Shown here piece after piece: positions 41,005 through 49,695 of a DNA stretch of 52,960 nt. A program made the position numbers and the translations under genes. The notes under the pieces were generated by a model. That model was not told the origin of the DNA. It was given only the letters and a program-made list of their open reading frames with translations, and did no database searches. How positions within the stretch are numbered: the stretch's first letter is position 1; every line of letters begins with the position of its first letter. The DNA comes from Methylobacterium platani (lineage in GTDB: Bacteria; Pseudomonadota; Alphaproteobacteria; Rhizobiales; Beijerinckiaceae). The stretch lies in contig NZ_LWHQ01000090.1 in NCBI RefSeq assembly GCF_001653715.1, positions 1 to 52,960 on the forward strand. Reading direction: 5' to 3'.

Positions 41005-42603
41005 ATGCCCACCCCCATCAAAAAAGTCCTGATCTCCGACACCCTCTCCCCCGCGGCGATCGCGATCTTCCGCGAGCGCGGGATCCAGGCCGATCTCCGC
41101 CCGGAGCTCGGCAAGGACAAGGAGGCGCTCGCCGCCGCGATCGGCGACTACGACGGCCTCGCCGTCCGCTCGACCACCCGGGTCACCGCCGCGCTCCTGG
41201 AGCGGGCCGGACGCCTCGCGGTGATCGGCCGGGCCGGCATCGGCGTCGACACGATCGACGTACCGGCCGCGACCGCCCGCGGCGTGATCGTGATGAACAC
41301 GCCGCACGGCAACGCCGTGACCACCGCCGAGCACGCCATCGCGCTGATGCTGTCGCTCGCCCGCCAGATCCCGCAGGCCGACGCCTCGACCCAAGCCGGG
41401 CGCTGGGAGAAGAACCGCTTCCTCGGCATCGAGCTGACCGCCAAGACCCTCGGCGTCGTCGGCTGCGGCAATATCGGCGCCATCGTCGCCGATCGCGGCA
41501 TCGGCCTCAGGATGCGGGTCATCGCCTACGACCCGTTCCTGACCCCTGAGCGCGCGGTGGCGCTCGGCGTCGAGAAGGTCGAGCTCGACGAGTTGCTGCG
41601 GCGGGCCGACGTCATCACCCTGCACGTGCCGCTGACCGACAAGACCCGCAACATCCTCTCGGCCGAGGCGCTGGCGCGCGTAAAGCCCGGGGTGCGGATC
41701 GTCAATTGCGCCCGCGGCGGCCTCGTCGACGAGGTGGCGCTCCGGGCCGCCCTCGAGTCGGGCCACGTCGCGGGCGCCGCCTTCGACGTGTTCACCGAGG
41801 AGCCGGCCAAGGAGAACGTGCTGTTCGGCCATCCCAACATGGTCTGCACCCCGCATCTCGGCGCCTCGACGACCGAGGCGCAGGAGAACGTGGCGCTCCA
41901 GGTCGCCGAGCAGATGAGCGACTACCTGCTCCACGGCGCGATCCGCAACGCGGTCAACTTCCCGTCGATCTCCGCCGAGGAGGCGCCTCGCCTGCGGCCC
42001 TACGTGACGCTGGCCGAGCAGCTCGGCTCGTTCCTCGGCCAGCTCACCGAGGCGCCGATCCGCGGCATCCGCCTCGTCTACGAGGGCGAGGCGGCGGAGC
42101 TGAACACCAAGGCGCTCACCGCCGCCGCCGTCACCGGCGCGCTGCGGCCGTTCCTGGAAGGGGTCAACATGGTCTCGGCGATCGAGGTGGCGCGCTCCCG
42201 CGGCATCCAGGTCGAGACCGCGACCCGCACCGCGGTCGAGGGCCCCTACGCCTCGCGCCTCCACGTCACGGTCGAGGCCGAGGACATGCCCCGCGACGCC
42301 GCCGGCACGGTGTTCGGCGACGGCCGCCCGCGCTTCGTCGAGATCCGCGGCATCGCGCTGGAAGCCGCGGTGGCCCCCCACATGCTCTACATCCGCAACG
42401 CCGACCAGCCCGGCTTCATCGGCCGCTTCGGCACGCTGATGGGCGAGGCCGGCGTCAACGTCGCCACCTTTCATCTCGGCCGCGACCGGCCCGGCGGCGA
42501 CGCGATCTGCTTTGCCGCCATCGACGAGGCGGTCTCGCCCGATCTCCTGCACGCGATCGAGGCGATCCCGCAGGTGAAGCGGGCGCGGGCGGTGCGGTTC
42601 TGA
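41005..42603 (+). CDS. serA: D-3-phosphoglycerate dehydrogenase
   Basis: A 532-residue first enzyme of serine synthesis. The substrate-binding N-terminus (KVLISDTLSPAAIAIFRERG) precedes the NAD-binding Rossmann motif (LGVVGCGNIGAIVADRGIGL), catalytic Arg (NCARGG), Glu and His (PHLGASTTEAQ). The intervening ASB domain and the C-terminal ACT domain (MLYIRNADQPGFIGRFGTLM) are both present, so this is the long form often regulated by serine. ATG 41005 begins MPTPIKKVLIS. It is separated from serC by a repeat element but the two likely work as a pair. Confidence 0.97.
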   Translation: MPTPIKKVLISDTLSPAAIAIFRERGIQADLRPELGKDKEALAAAIGDYDGLAVRSTTRVTAALLERAGRLAVIGRAGIGVDTIDVPAATARGVIVMNTPHGNAVTTAEHAIALMLSLARQIPQADASTQAGRWEKNRFLGIELTAKTLGVVGCGNIGAIVADRGIGLRMRVIAYDPFLTPERAVALGVEKVELDELLRRADVITLHVPLTDKTRNILSAEALARVKPGVRIVNCARGGLVDEVALRAALESGHVAGAAFDVFTEEPAKENVLFGHPNMVCTPHLGASTTEAQENVALQVAEQMSDYLLHGAIRNAVNFPSISAEEAPRLRPYVTLAEQLGSFLGQLTEAPIRGIRLVYEGEAAELNTKALTAAAVTGALRPFLEGVNMVSAIEVARSRGIQVETATRTAVEGPYASRLHVTVEAEDMPRDAAGTVFGDGRPRFVEIRGIALEAAVAPHMLYIRNADQPGFIGRFGTLMGEAGVNVATFHLGRDRPGGDAICFAAIDEAVSPDLLHAIEAIPQVKRARAVRF

Positions 42604-42605
42604 GG

Positions 42606-42632
42606 GGATGGGGGCGGCTTCCGCCCCCATCC
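42606..42632 (+). terminator. Strong hairpin after serA
   Basis: GGATGGGGGCGG (42606-42617) pairs perfectly with CCGCCCCCATCC (42621-42632) around a CTT loop, starting 2 bases after the serA stop. It is followed by CTTGC and not a T-run. Confidence 0.7.
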
Positions 42633-42702
42633 CTTGCGGTGCTACCAGGGACCGACATATCCAACGGCGGCGTTATCCGGATCCGGTGCCGAGGAGGTTG
42701 AC

Positions 42703-42927
42703 GTGGTTGCACTGAAGGTCAAGGCGATCGGCGACACCCTCGCGGTCGTCCTCCCGGACGACGTTCTAGCCCGCCTCGCCCTGACCGAAGGTTCAACGCT
42801 CCACCTGACGGAAACACCCGACGGTTACCGGATCACCCCACAGGATCCGTCTGGGACGAGCCAAATGGATGCCGCGCGGGACGTCATGCAGCGGTACCGC
42901 AACGCTCTGCGCGAACTGGCGAAGTGA
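42703..42927 (+). CDS. AbrB/MazE-family antitoxin
   Basis: A 74-residue DNA-binding antitoxin. The SpoVT/AbrB swapped-hairpin domain is visible (VKAIGDTLAVVLPDDVLARL, then EGSTLHLTETPDG). A C-terminal helical tail (AARDVMQRYRNALRELAK) would wrap the toxin. GTG 42703 is fixed by GAGGAGG at 42691-42697, five bases upstream. It lies 3 bases before the Doc toxin gene, the normal antitoxin-toxin order. Lower GC in parts of the pair suggests acquisition. Confidence 0.87.
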   Translation: MVALKVKAIGDTLAVVLPDDVLARLALTEGSTLHLTETPDGYRITPQDPSGTSQMDAARDVMQRYRNALRELAK

Positions 42928-42930
42928 GCC

Positions 42931-43311
42931 ATGGCGGGGCCGGTCTGGATCGAGCGGGACATCGTCCTGGCGATCCATGCCGACCAGATCGCCGAACACG
43001 GCGGTCTGCCCGGCTTGCGCGACCAAGCCCTGCTCGACTCGGCGCTCGCCCGCCCCCGGCAGCGAGCCGCCTACGGGGCAGCGGATCTGCATGATCTGGG
43101 GGCTGCTTACGCCTTCGGCATCGCCCGCAATCATCCTTTTTTCGACGGCAACAAGCGCGTGTCCTTCGTGGTTGCGGCCGTGTTCCTGCAATTGAACGGC
43201 TTACGCATCATCGCATCGGAGCCCGATGTCGTCGCGACTTGGCTGTCTATCGCTGCGGGTAAGATCGGGGAGGATGACACTGCGGCCTGGTTACGCGCCA
43301 ACTCGCGATGA
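42931..43311 (+). CDS. doc: Death-on-curing (Doc) family toxin
   Basis: A 126-residue Fic/Doc-fold protein. The active-site motif HPFFDGNKR (residues 68-76) matches HxFx(D/N)(A/G)NKR. The N-terminus LAIHADQIAEHGGLPGLRD and the stretch LHDLGAAYAFGIARNHPF are typical of Doc. Doc proteins phosphorylate elongation factor Tu and stop translation when not held by the antitoxin. The canonical partner of Doc is Phd, but AbrB-type partners like the upstream gene also occur. Confidence 0.92.
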   Translation: MAGPVWIERDIVLAIHADQIAEHGGLPGLRDQALLDSALARPRQRAAYGAADLHDLGAAYAFGIARNHPFFDGNKRVSFVVAAVFLQLNGLRIIASEPDVVATWLSIAAGKIGEDDTAAWLRANSR

Positions 43312-43365
43312 TCGCGCCGGGGCACAGGCCTCCCCACTCCCACCTTTCGTGCTAAACCCACCCCC

Positions 43366-44463
43366 ATGAAGATCGACGGCCGCCACTACCGCACCATCTT
43401 CCCCGCGCCCGATGGCGAGGGGATCCGCGTCATCGACCAGACCCGCCTGCCCTTCGCCTTCGAGACGAAGACGCTGAGGAGCGAGGCGGAGGCCGCGGTC
43501 GCAATCCGCACCATGATCGTGCGCGGCGCGCCGCTCATCGGCGCCACCGCCGCCTACGGCCTGGCGCTGGCGATGCGGGAAGATCCGTCCGACCGCAACC
43601 TCGACGGGGCGCGGGCGCGGCTCGCCGCGACGCGGCCGACCGCGATCAACCTCCGTTGGGCCCTCGACCGGGTCGCCGCCCTGTTGCAGCCGCTCGAACC
43701 GGGCGAGCGCGAGGCCGCGGCCTTCGCCGAGGCCGCCCGCATCGCCGACGAGGACGTGGCGAGCTGCCGGGCGATCGGCGAGCACGGCGCGGGCCTGATC
43801 GCCGCGATCGCGCGCAAGAAGACCGGACCGGTCAACGTGCTGACCCACTGCAACGCCGGCTGGCTCGCCACGGTGGATTGGGGCACCGCGCTCGCGCCGA
43901 TCTACGTCGCGCACGATGCCGGCGTACCGGTCCATGTCTGGGTCGACGAGACCCGGCCGCGCAACCAGGGCGCGGCGCTCACCGCCTTCGAGCTCAACGC
44001 CCACGGCGTGCCCCATACGGTGATCGCCGACAATGCCGGCGGGCACCTGATGCAGCACGGGCAAGTCGATCTCTGCATCGTCGGCTCGGACCGCACCACC
44101 TCGACCGGCGACGTCTGCAACAAGATCGGCACCTACCTGAAGGCGCTCGCCGCCCGCGATTGCGGCGTGCCGTTCTACGCCGCGCTCCCGTTCTCGACCA
44201 TCGACTGGACGCTGACCGACGGGGTCGCCGGCATCCCGATCGAGGAGCGCGACGCCCGCGAGGTGACCCACCTCACCGGCCGCACCGACGACGGCGCCTT
44301 CGCCACCGTGGCGGTGGTCTCGCCGGGAAGCCCGGTGGCGAACCCCGCCTTCGACGTGACGCCGGCGCGCCTCGTCACCGGCATCATCACCGAGCGCGGC
44401 GTGGCGGAGGCGACGCCGGAGGGGCTGCTGGGGCTCTATCCGGAGCGCCGGGCGGCGGCTTAA
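43366..44463 (+). CDS. mtnA: Methylthioribose-1-phosphate isomerase
   Basis: A 365-residue enzyme of the methionine salvage pathway converting methylthioribose-1-phosphate to methylthioribulose-1-phosphate. It shows MIVRGAPLIGATAAYGLAL, the catalytic Cys region VLTHCNAGWLAT and the Asp region IVGSDRTTSTGDVCNKIGTY, with FYAALPFSTIDW and GIITERGV near the C-terminus. No other mtn genes are nearby. Its stop overlaps the convergent MaoC gene's stop by 4 bases. Confidence 0.96.
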   Translation: MKIDGRHYRTIFPAPDGEGIRVIDQTRLPFAFETKTLRSEAEAAVAIRTMIVRGAPLIGATAAYGLALAMREDPSDRNLDGARARLAATRPTAINLRWALDRVAALLQPLEPGEREAAAFAEAARIADEDVASCRAIGEHGAGLIAAIARKKTGPVNVLTHCNAGWLATVDWGTALAPIYVAHDAGVPVHVWVDETRPRNQGAALTAFELNAHGVPHTVIADNAGGHLMQHGQVDLCIVGSDRTTSTGDVCNKIGTYLKALAARDCGVPFYAALPFSTIDWTLTDGVAGIPIEERDAREVTHLTGRTDDGAFATVAVVSPGSPVANPAFDVTPARLVTGIITERGVAEATPEGLLGLYPERRAAA

Positions 44464-45458
44464 GCGGCCCGGCTCGGCGCCAGCCACGCCCCCGCGAAGC
44501 GAAACACCGGCTCGCCGCGCTGGTTGGTGCCGGTCGCGGTGTGGCTGACCACGCCCCAGCCCGGCCGGGTGCGCGAGGGCCGGGCCTCGGTCAGGGTCAC
44601 GTCGTAGCGGATCGTGTCGCCGGCATAGACGGGTTTCAGCCATTGCAGGTCGCGAAAGCCCGGCGAGGGACCGCCCTCGACGATCGGATCGCCGCGCTCG
44701 GTCGCCAGCGCCCGGCCGCGGTCGCGGCCCGCCACCATCCGCTTCATCCAGGCCGCCGCCGTGTGCCAGCCCGAGGCGCACAGGCCCCCGAAATGCGTCC
44801 GCGCGGCCGCCGCCTCGTCGACGTGGAACGGCTGCGGGTCGAAGGCGCGGGCAAAGCGCAGGATGTCGTCGCGGGTGAAGTGATGCGCGCCGAGATCGAA
44901 GGTCCGGTCGAGCGGCATGTCCTCCAGGTAGCCCGAGGGCAGCGCCTCGCCCTCGGGCAGCTCCGCGGGGGCCGGCCCCTCGGGCGGGCGCGGGCGCGGC
45001 GGCAGCGGCGGGGTGCCGGCCTTGCCGAACATCGCCCAGAAATCCTGGGTCATCACCGGCTGGCCGGCGCCGTTCGCGATCTCGAGCAGGACGCGCACGA
45101 AGCCCCGGTCGGGCTTGCTGCCGGAGGACCGGCTCTCGGTCACCCGCATGGTCATCGACAGGGCGTCGCCGGGGCGGACCGGGCGCAGCCAGCGCACCTC
45201 CGCGATGCCGGGCGAGCCCATCGAGCTCGATTGCAGGATGAAGCCGTCGGCCACGAGGCGCATGCCGAGCGCGCAGGTATGCCAGCCCGAGGCGATCAAC
45301 CCGCCGACGAAGCTCTCCCTCGCCGCCGCCTCGTCGGTGTGGAAGCTCTGCGGATCGAACTCGCGGGCAAAGCCCACGATGTCGTCGCGGGTGACTTCCA
45401 GCGGCCCGAAATCGAGCGTGAAGCCGGGCGTGAGATCCTCGAAGCAGTAGCGGGGCAT
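44460..45458 (-). CDS. MaoC-like double-hotdog dehydratase
   Basis: A 332-residue protein made of two tandem MaoC hotdog domains (about 1-155 and 180-330). Both carry the hydratase signature: FAREFDPQSFHTDEAAA in the first and FARAFDPQPFHVDEAAA in the second. The catalytic Asp and His are kept in both. Most double-hotdog hydratases keep only one active site, so two intact signatures are notable. It probably hydrates an enoyl-CoA or dehydrates a hydroxyacyl-CoA; the substrate is unknown. It starts 64 bases downstream of nfi on the same strand. Confidence 0.88.
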   Translation of the reverse strand: MPRYCFEDLTPGFTLDFGPLEVTRDDIVGFAREFDPQSFHTDEAAARESFVGGLIASGWHTCALGMRLVADGFILQSSSMGSPGIAEVRWLRPVRPGDALSMTMRVTESRSSGSKPDRGFVRVLLEIANGAGQPVMTQDFWAMFGKAGTPPLPPRPRPPEGPAPAELPEGEALPSGYLEDMPLDRTFDLGAHHFTRDDILRFARAFDPQPFHVDEAAAARTHFGGLCASGWHTAAAWMKRMVAGRDRGRALATERGDPIVEGGPSPGFRDLQWLKPVYAGDTIRYDVTLTEARPSRTRPGWGVVSHTATGTNQRGEPVFRFAGAWLAPSRAA

Positions 45459-45522
45459 GGCAGGCGTCCGGCGGCGTTGCGGGCCGCCGGGCTAGCACGG
45501 CGACGGTCTTACGCGAAAGCGC

Positions 45523-46188
45523 TCAACTGAAAGCGCCCGCGGCCTTGTGGGCGAGGCGGATCGGCTCCGGCAGGCGGTATTTCGGCGCGCAGGCCAGCAC
45601 CAGGGCGACGCTCGTCGGGATGTCGGCGAGGTGGCCCGGCGAGATGAACAGCGGGTGCTTCCCCGTCCGGGTGCGGACCACCGCGCCGATGGTCTCGCCC
45701 TTGTCGACCAGCGGCTGATGCGCGCCCTTCTCCTCGGACAGCGGCGCGTTGCGGCCGCAGAGCCGGGTCTTGCCGACGCCGATCGTCGGGCGCTGCAGCC
45801 ACAGGCCCATATGGCTGGCGATGCCGATGCGGCGCGGATGCGCCGTGCCCATGCCGTCGAACAGGAAGACGTCCGGCTCGGCCTCAAGCCGCCCGAACGC
45901 CTCCTCCAGCACCGGGCCCTCGCGGAAGCTGAGGAGGCCCGGCACGTAGGGAAACGGCGTCGGCATCAGCGCCGTGACGGTCTCGACCACCCGGAAATCG
46001 GGATAGGTCGCGACCACGATCGCCGCGTGCGAGCGGTCGTTCTTCACGCTGACGTCGACGCCGGCGACGAGCCGTACGGCGTCGAGGGTCAGCGGCCGGT
46101 CGGCGACGATCTCGGCGGCGAGGTCGCGCTGGAGCGCGATCGCCTCCTTCGGCGTCACGTCCCAGGCATGGCGCCGGACGAGATCCAT
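45523..46188 (-). CDS. nfi: Endonuclease V (deoxyinosine 3' endonuclease)
   Basis: A 221-residue DNA repair nuclease. The RNase-H-like core shows VAGVDVSVKND with catalytic Asp, the PYVPGLLSFREGPVLEEAF wedge motif, FLFDGMGTAHPRRIGIASHM with the second Asp, and VGKTRLCG and LFISPGHLADI. It nicks one base 3' of deoxyinosine or mismatched bases. It lies 19 bases after ychF on the same strand, so it may be the end of that transcript. Confidence 0.95.
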   Translation of the reverse strand: MDLVRRHAWDVTPKEAIALQRDLAAEIVADRPLTLDAVRLVAGVDVSVKNDRSHAAIVVATYPDFRVVETVTALMPTPFPYVPGLLSFREGPVLEEAFGRLEAEPDVFLFDGMGTAHPRRIGIASHMGLWLQRPTIGVGKTRLCGRNAPLSEEKGAHQPLVDKGETIGAVVRTRTGKHPLFISPGHLADIPTSVALVLACAPKYRLPEPIRLAHKAAGAFS

Positions 46189-46207
46189 CCCGGTCCCCGG
46201 GGTGGCG

Positions 46208-47305
46208 TCAGTTGGCGAAGCGGAAATGCAGCACGTCGCCGTCCTGCACCAGGTACTCCTTGCCCTCGAGCCGGAGCTTGCCGGCCTCGCGGGCGCCCGC
46301 CTCGCCCTTCAGCGCCGTGTAATCGGCGTAGGCGATGGTCTCGGCGCGGATGAAGCCCTTCTCGAAGTCGGTGTGGATCACCCCGGCGGCGCCCGGCGCG
46401 CGGGTGCCCTTCGTGATGGTCCAGGCCCGGGCCTCCTTGGGGCCGACGGTGAAGTAGGTGATGAGGCCGAGCAGTTCGTAGCCGGCGCGGATCACCCGGT
46501 TCAGGCCCGGCTCGGCGAGGCCGACCGCCTCGAGGTACTCGACCTGGTCGGCCGGCGGCAGCACCGCGATCTCGCTCTCGATCTTGGCCGAGACGACGAC
46601 CGCCTTGGCGCCCTCCTCCTCGGCGCGGGCGAAGACGGCGGCCGAGTGGGCGTTGCCGGCATCCGCCGCGCCCTCCTCGACGTTGCAGACGTAGAGCACG
46701 GGCTTGGCCGTCATCAGGCCGAGCTGCGAGAACAGGCGCTCCTCCTCGGCCTTGCGCTCGACGAGGCGGGCCGGCTTGCCGTCGCGCAGCAGCGGCAGGG
46801 CGCGCTGCACGAGGTCGAGGACCTCCTTGGCCTCCTTGTCGGCGCCCTTGGCCTTCTTCTCGAGGGCGGTCAGGCGCTTCTCGAGGCTGTCGAGGTCGGC
46901 CAGCATCAGCTCGGTCTCGATCGTCTCGATGTCGGCGATCGGGTCGACCTTGCCCTCGACGTGGGTGACGTCGCCGTCCTCGAAGCAGCGCACGACGTGC
47001 GCGATGGCGTCGACCTCGCGGATGTTGGCGAGGAACTGGTTGCCGAGGCCCTCCCCCTTCGAGGCGCCGCGCACCAGGCCGGCGATGTCGACGAAGGTCA
47101 GGCGGGTCGGGATGATCTCCTTCGAGGAGGCGATCCGGGCGAGGTCGTCGAGGCGGCTATCCGGCACCGCCACCTCGCCCACGTTGGGCTCGATGGTGCA
47201 GAACGGGTAGTTGGCCGCCTGCGCCGCCGCGGTCTGCGTCAGCGCGTTGAAGAGCGTCGACTTGCCGACGTTCGGCAGGCCGACGATGCCGCATTTGAAG
47301 CCCAT
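46208..47305 (-). CDS. ychF: Redox-regulated ATPase/GTPase YchF
   Basis: A 365-residue OBG-family P-loop protein of normal length. Walker A/G1 is GIVGLPNVGKSTLFNALT, G3 is DIAGLVRGASKGEGLGNQFL, and NVEEGAADAG sits in place of the usual NKxD, explaining ATP preference. A coiled-coil insertion lies at about 130-200 and a TGS domain closes the C-terminus (GPKEARAWTITKGTRAPGAA). It associates with ribosomes. It follows pth by 79 bases in the conserved rplY-pth-ychF order. Confidence 0.97.
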   Translation of the reverse strand: MGFKCGIVGLPNVGKSTLFNALTQTAAAQAANYPFCTIEPNVGEVAVPDSRLDDLARIASSKEIIPTRLTFVDIAGLVRGASKGEGLGNQFLANIREVDAIAHVVRCFEDGDVTHVEGKVDPIADIETIETELMLADLDSLEKRLTALEKKAKGADKEAKEVLDLVQRALPLLRDGKPARLVERKAEEERLFSQLGLMTAKPVLYVCNVEEGAADAGNAHSAAVFARAEEEGAKAVVVSAKIESEIAVLPPADQVEYLEAVGLAEPGLNRVIRAGYELLGLITYFTVGPKEARAWTITKGTRAPGAAGVIHTDFEKGFIRAETIAYADYTALKGEAGAREAGKLRLEGKEYLVQDGDVLHFRFAN

Positions 47306-47384
47306 CAGATCGTTCCGTTCGAATTGCTTGGACCGCCGGCCCGCTTTCCTGTCGCGTCGCCATTGCGGTGTGGAGAGGGCGGGG

Positions 47385-47996
47385 TCAAGCCGGCTTCTCG
47401 CCGACGCGCTTCACCTCGTCCCAGCCGCGCCCGGCCATGGCGACGTGAACCTTGTTCTGGAAGCGGGCATCCTCGCCGGAGGCCATCAGCTCCGCGGCGT
47501 CGGCCATCGCGTCGCACATGTCCTCGACCCACGGCATCTCGGCCTTGGCGAAGTCGTTGAGCACGTAGGCGTGGACGAGGGCCTTGTCGCCCGGGTGACC
47601 GATGCCGAGGCGGGCGCGCCAGTACTCGTTGCCGCATTGCGCGGTGATCGAGCGCAGGCCGTTATGGCCGGCATTGCCGCCGCCCTTCTTCACCCTGAGC
47701 TTGGCGGGGGCGAGGTCCAGCTCGTCGTGGAACACCACCACGCCCTCGAGCGGGATCTTGTAGAAGCGCTGCGCCTCCGCCACCGCCCGGCCGGATTCGT
47801 TCATGAAGGTCAGGGGCTTGAGGAGCAGCACGCGCTCCGTGCCGATCACCGCCTCGGTGCTCTCGCCCTGGAACTTGCGGCGCCACGGCGCGGCGCGGTG
47901 CCGGCGCGCGATCGCGTCGAGCGCCATGAAGCCGATATTGTGCCGGTTGCCCGCGTAGCGGGTCCCGGGATTGCCGAGGCCGACGAACAGCCGCAT
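47385..47996 (-). CDS. pth: Peptidyl-tRNA hydrolase
   Basis: A 203-residue enzyme recycling peptidyl-tRNA. It has the N-terminal FVGLGNPGTRYAGNRHNIGF (catalytic His and conserved Asn), LLKPLTFMNESGRAV, VFHDELDLAPAKLRVKKGGG with GNAGHNGLRSI, and RLGIGHPGDKALVHAYVL. It is downstream of rplY, from which it is separated by a terminator hairpin, so readthrough or a private promoter is needed. Confidence 0.97.
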   Translation of the reverse strand: MRLFVGLGNPGTRYAGNRHNIGFMALDAIARRHRAAPWRRKFQGESTEAVIGTERVLLLKPLTFMNESGRAVAEAQRFYKIPLEGVVVFHDELDLAPAKLRVKKGGGNAGHNGLRSITAQCGNEYWRARLGIGHPGDKALVHAYVLNDFAKAEMPWVEDMCDAMADAAELMASGEDARFQNKVHVAMAGRGWDEVKRVGEKPA

Positions 47997-48026
47997 GGCG
48001 AAACGAGGCTCCCCGAGAAAAGGGAA

Positions 48027-48053
48027 ACGCCCCGGGTCTCGCGACCGGGGCGT
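48027..48053 (-). terminator. Terminator or attenuator between rplY and pth
   Basis: ACGCCCCGG-G-TC and GACCGGGGCGT form an 11-bp stem with one bulge around a TCGC loop. On the minus strand TTTCCCTTTTC follows. It lies about 35 bases after the rplY stop. Confidence 0.65.
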
Positions 48054-48086
48054 CTCGACAAGGGCGGGAGGTGAACCGTGACCGGC

Positions 48087-48773
48087 TCAGTCCTCCTTGG
48101 CCTCTTCGTCCTTGGCGGACCCTTCGGCAGCCTCGGCCTCGGTGGCCGACTCGGCGCGGGCGGCCTCGGCCACCGCGGCCTCTTCGGCCTCGACCTCGGC
48201 GCCGAGCACCGTCGGCGGCACGACCGTGGCGACGACCTCGTCACCGCCGAGCGCGAAGGAGACGCCGGCCGGGACCGGCAGGTCCGAGACGTGGATGGTG
48301 TCGCCGACGTGCTTGCCGGTCAGGTCGACGGTGATCGCGTCGGGGATCGACTCGGGAGCGACCGAGACCGTCACGGTGTGGTGGACGACGTTGAGCGTGC
48401 CGCCGTTCTGCTTGATGCCCGGGGCCGCGTCCTCGTTGGTGAAGTGCACCGGCACCTCGACCTCGATCGACTGGCCGGCGACGACGCGCAGGAAGTCGAC
48501 GTGCAGCGGCACGCCGGAGACCGGGTCGAGCTGGAAGTCGCGCGGGATCGCCCGGACCTTGCGGCCGCCGGCGCTGATCTCGAACACGGTGGTCCGGAAA
48601 CCGCCGGCGTAGATCAGGGTGCGGGTGCGGATGAGGTCGATGGCGATGGCCTGCGGCGGCTGGTTGCCCCCGTAGATGACGGCCGGCACCTGGCCCTGGC
48701 GACGAACGGCCCGGGCGGCCCCCTTGCCGACCCGGTCGCGTGCCACGGCCTCAAGCGGCTTCACGGCGCTCAT
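48087..48773 (-). CDS. rplY: 50S ribosomal protein L25/general stress protein Ctc
   Basis: A 228-residue L25 of the long TL5/CTC type. The N-terminal 5S-rRNA-binding domain (RDRVGKGAARAVRRQGQVPA, then VIYGGNQPPQAI) is followed by the C-terminal beta domain (IPDAITVDLTGKHVGDTIHV) and a Glu/Ala-rich acidic tail of about 35 residues. I start at ATG 48773 (MSAVKPLEAVARD), since the longer frame upstream is Arg-rich. A GC-rich hairpin near 48818-48841 lies in its 5' leader on the same strand and could take part in autoregulation. Confidence 0.96.
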   Translation of the reverse strand: MSAVKPLEAVARDRVGKGAARAVRRQGQVPAVIYGGNQPPQAIAIDLIRTRTLIYAGGFRTTVFEISAGGRKVRAIPRDFQLDPVSGVPLHVDFLRVVAGQSIEVEVPVHFTNEDAAPGIKQNGGTLNVVHHTVTVSVAPESIPDAITVDLTGKHVGDTIHVSDLPVPAGVSFALGGDEVVATVVPPTVLGAEVEAEEAAVAEAARAESATEAEAAEGSAKDEEAKED

Positions 48774-49069
48774 GGCGTGATCCTTAAAAACTGGTGTTGC
48801 GGATGGCTCAAACGCCGAAGGCCGCCCCCTCGAGGACGGCCCTGTGAACCGACGTCGCCACGCCCGTTCCCGTGACGGGAATCCGGCCTCCAAGGGTGTC
48901 CGGCGGGCGGGGTGCTGCTAGCAGAGCCCCGCCCCGATGGCAAGGAGGGACGGCCGGGGAGGACGACGGGGGCGGGATGGGCGCGGATTGCGCGCAATCG
49001 CCGGAGGGATCCTTAACCGGTCGGCCGCGACTCTGCCGGGCACCCCGCATCCGATCCCGGAGACCTCCC

Positions 49070-49582
49070 GTGACCCGCCCGATCCTCTGGGCCCTCGGCG
49101 TGCTCGGCACCGCCGCCATCACCGGCGGATCGATGACCGAGCGGGTCGCGAAGCTCGCCCGCGGCGGCACCGCCCCGACGGCCGAGGCGGCGCAGGCCGT
49201 GCCGGGCTCGGCCGCCAGCGTGACCCTGTCGCAGGACCTGTCCGGCCACTTCAAGGCCCACCCGCAGGTCGAGGGCCAGGTGCTGCGCATGCTGGTCGAT
49301 ACCGGTGCCACGCTCTGCGTCTTCACCAGCGAGGACGCGGCGCGGATCGGGATCAGGGTCGCGGAGCGCGACTTCACCGCGCGGGTCGGCACCGCCAACG
49401 GCACGGTGCCGGCGGCGCCGGTGCGGGTGCGCGAGATGCGGATCGGCGGGATCGCGGTGCGCGACGTCGAGGCGCTGGTCCTGCCGCGCGGGCGGCTCGA
49501 GACCAGCCTGCTCGGCATGTCGTTCCTGCGCCGCCTGCGCGGCTTCGAGGTCGCCGCCGGGCGGATGATCCTGCGGGGGTGA
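49070..49582 (+). CDS. Retropepsin-like aspartic protease, TIGR02281-type
   Basis: A 170-residue protein. An N-terminal hydrophobic segment (ILWALGVLGTAAITGGSM) anchors or exports it. The protease domain begins near residue 55 and has the active-site motif MLVDTGATLCVF (Asp77), a flap-like ANGTVPAAPVRV and the closing LLGMSFLRRLRGFEV. Alphaproteobacterial members are membrane-anchored single-domain aspartic proteases of unknown substrate. Its start is GTG 49070. The stop lies inside a tandem repeat. Confidence 0.85.
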   Translation: MTRPILWALGVLGTAAITGGSMTERVAKLARGGTAPTAEAAQAVPGSAASVTLSQDLSGHFKAHPQVEGQVLRMLVDTGATLCVFTSEDAARIGIRVAERDFTARVGTANGTVPAAPVRVREMRIGGIAVRDVEALVLPRGRLETSLLGMSFLRRLRGFEVAAGRMILRG

Positions 49583-49675
49583 TCCCCGCGGGGTTCATGC
49601 AGGTATGATCCCTGCGGGGTCATGCAGGTGTGATCCCTGCGGGATCTTGCCGGGGGGCGATCCCTTGCGGGGTCG
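49565..49675. repeat. Imperfect tandem repeat of about 25 bp at the 3' end of the protease gene
   Basis: About five units share GATCCC(C/T)GCGGGGT followed in the middle copies by CATGCAGGT. The first unit is within the last codons of the protease, the second supplies its stop codon, and the rest are non-coding. Each core is palindromic (GATCCC...GGGGTC) and can form a hairpin. Later copies decay. Confidence 0.75.
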
Positions 49676-49695
49676 GGCGCGCCGCCGTCCCCGGC

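Noticed and set aside
48818..48841. Terminator in the rplY leader
   Set aside because: The hairpin lacks a following T-tract and precedes the rplY start codon. It may be a leader structure but I cannot support more than that.
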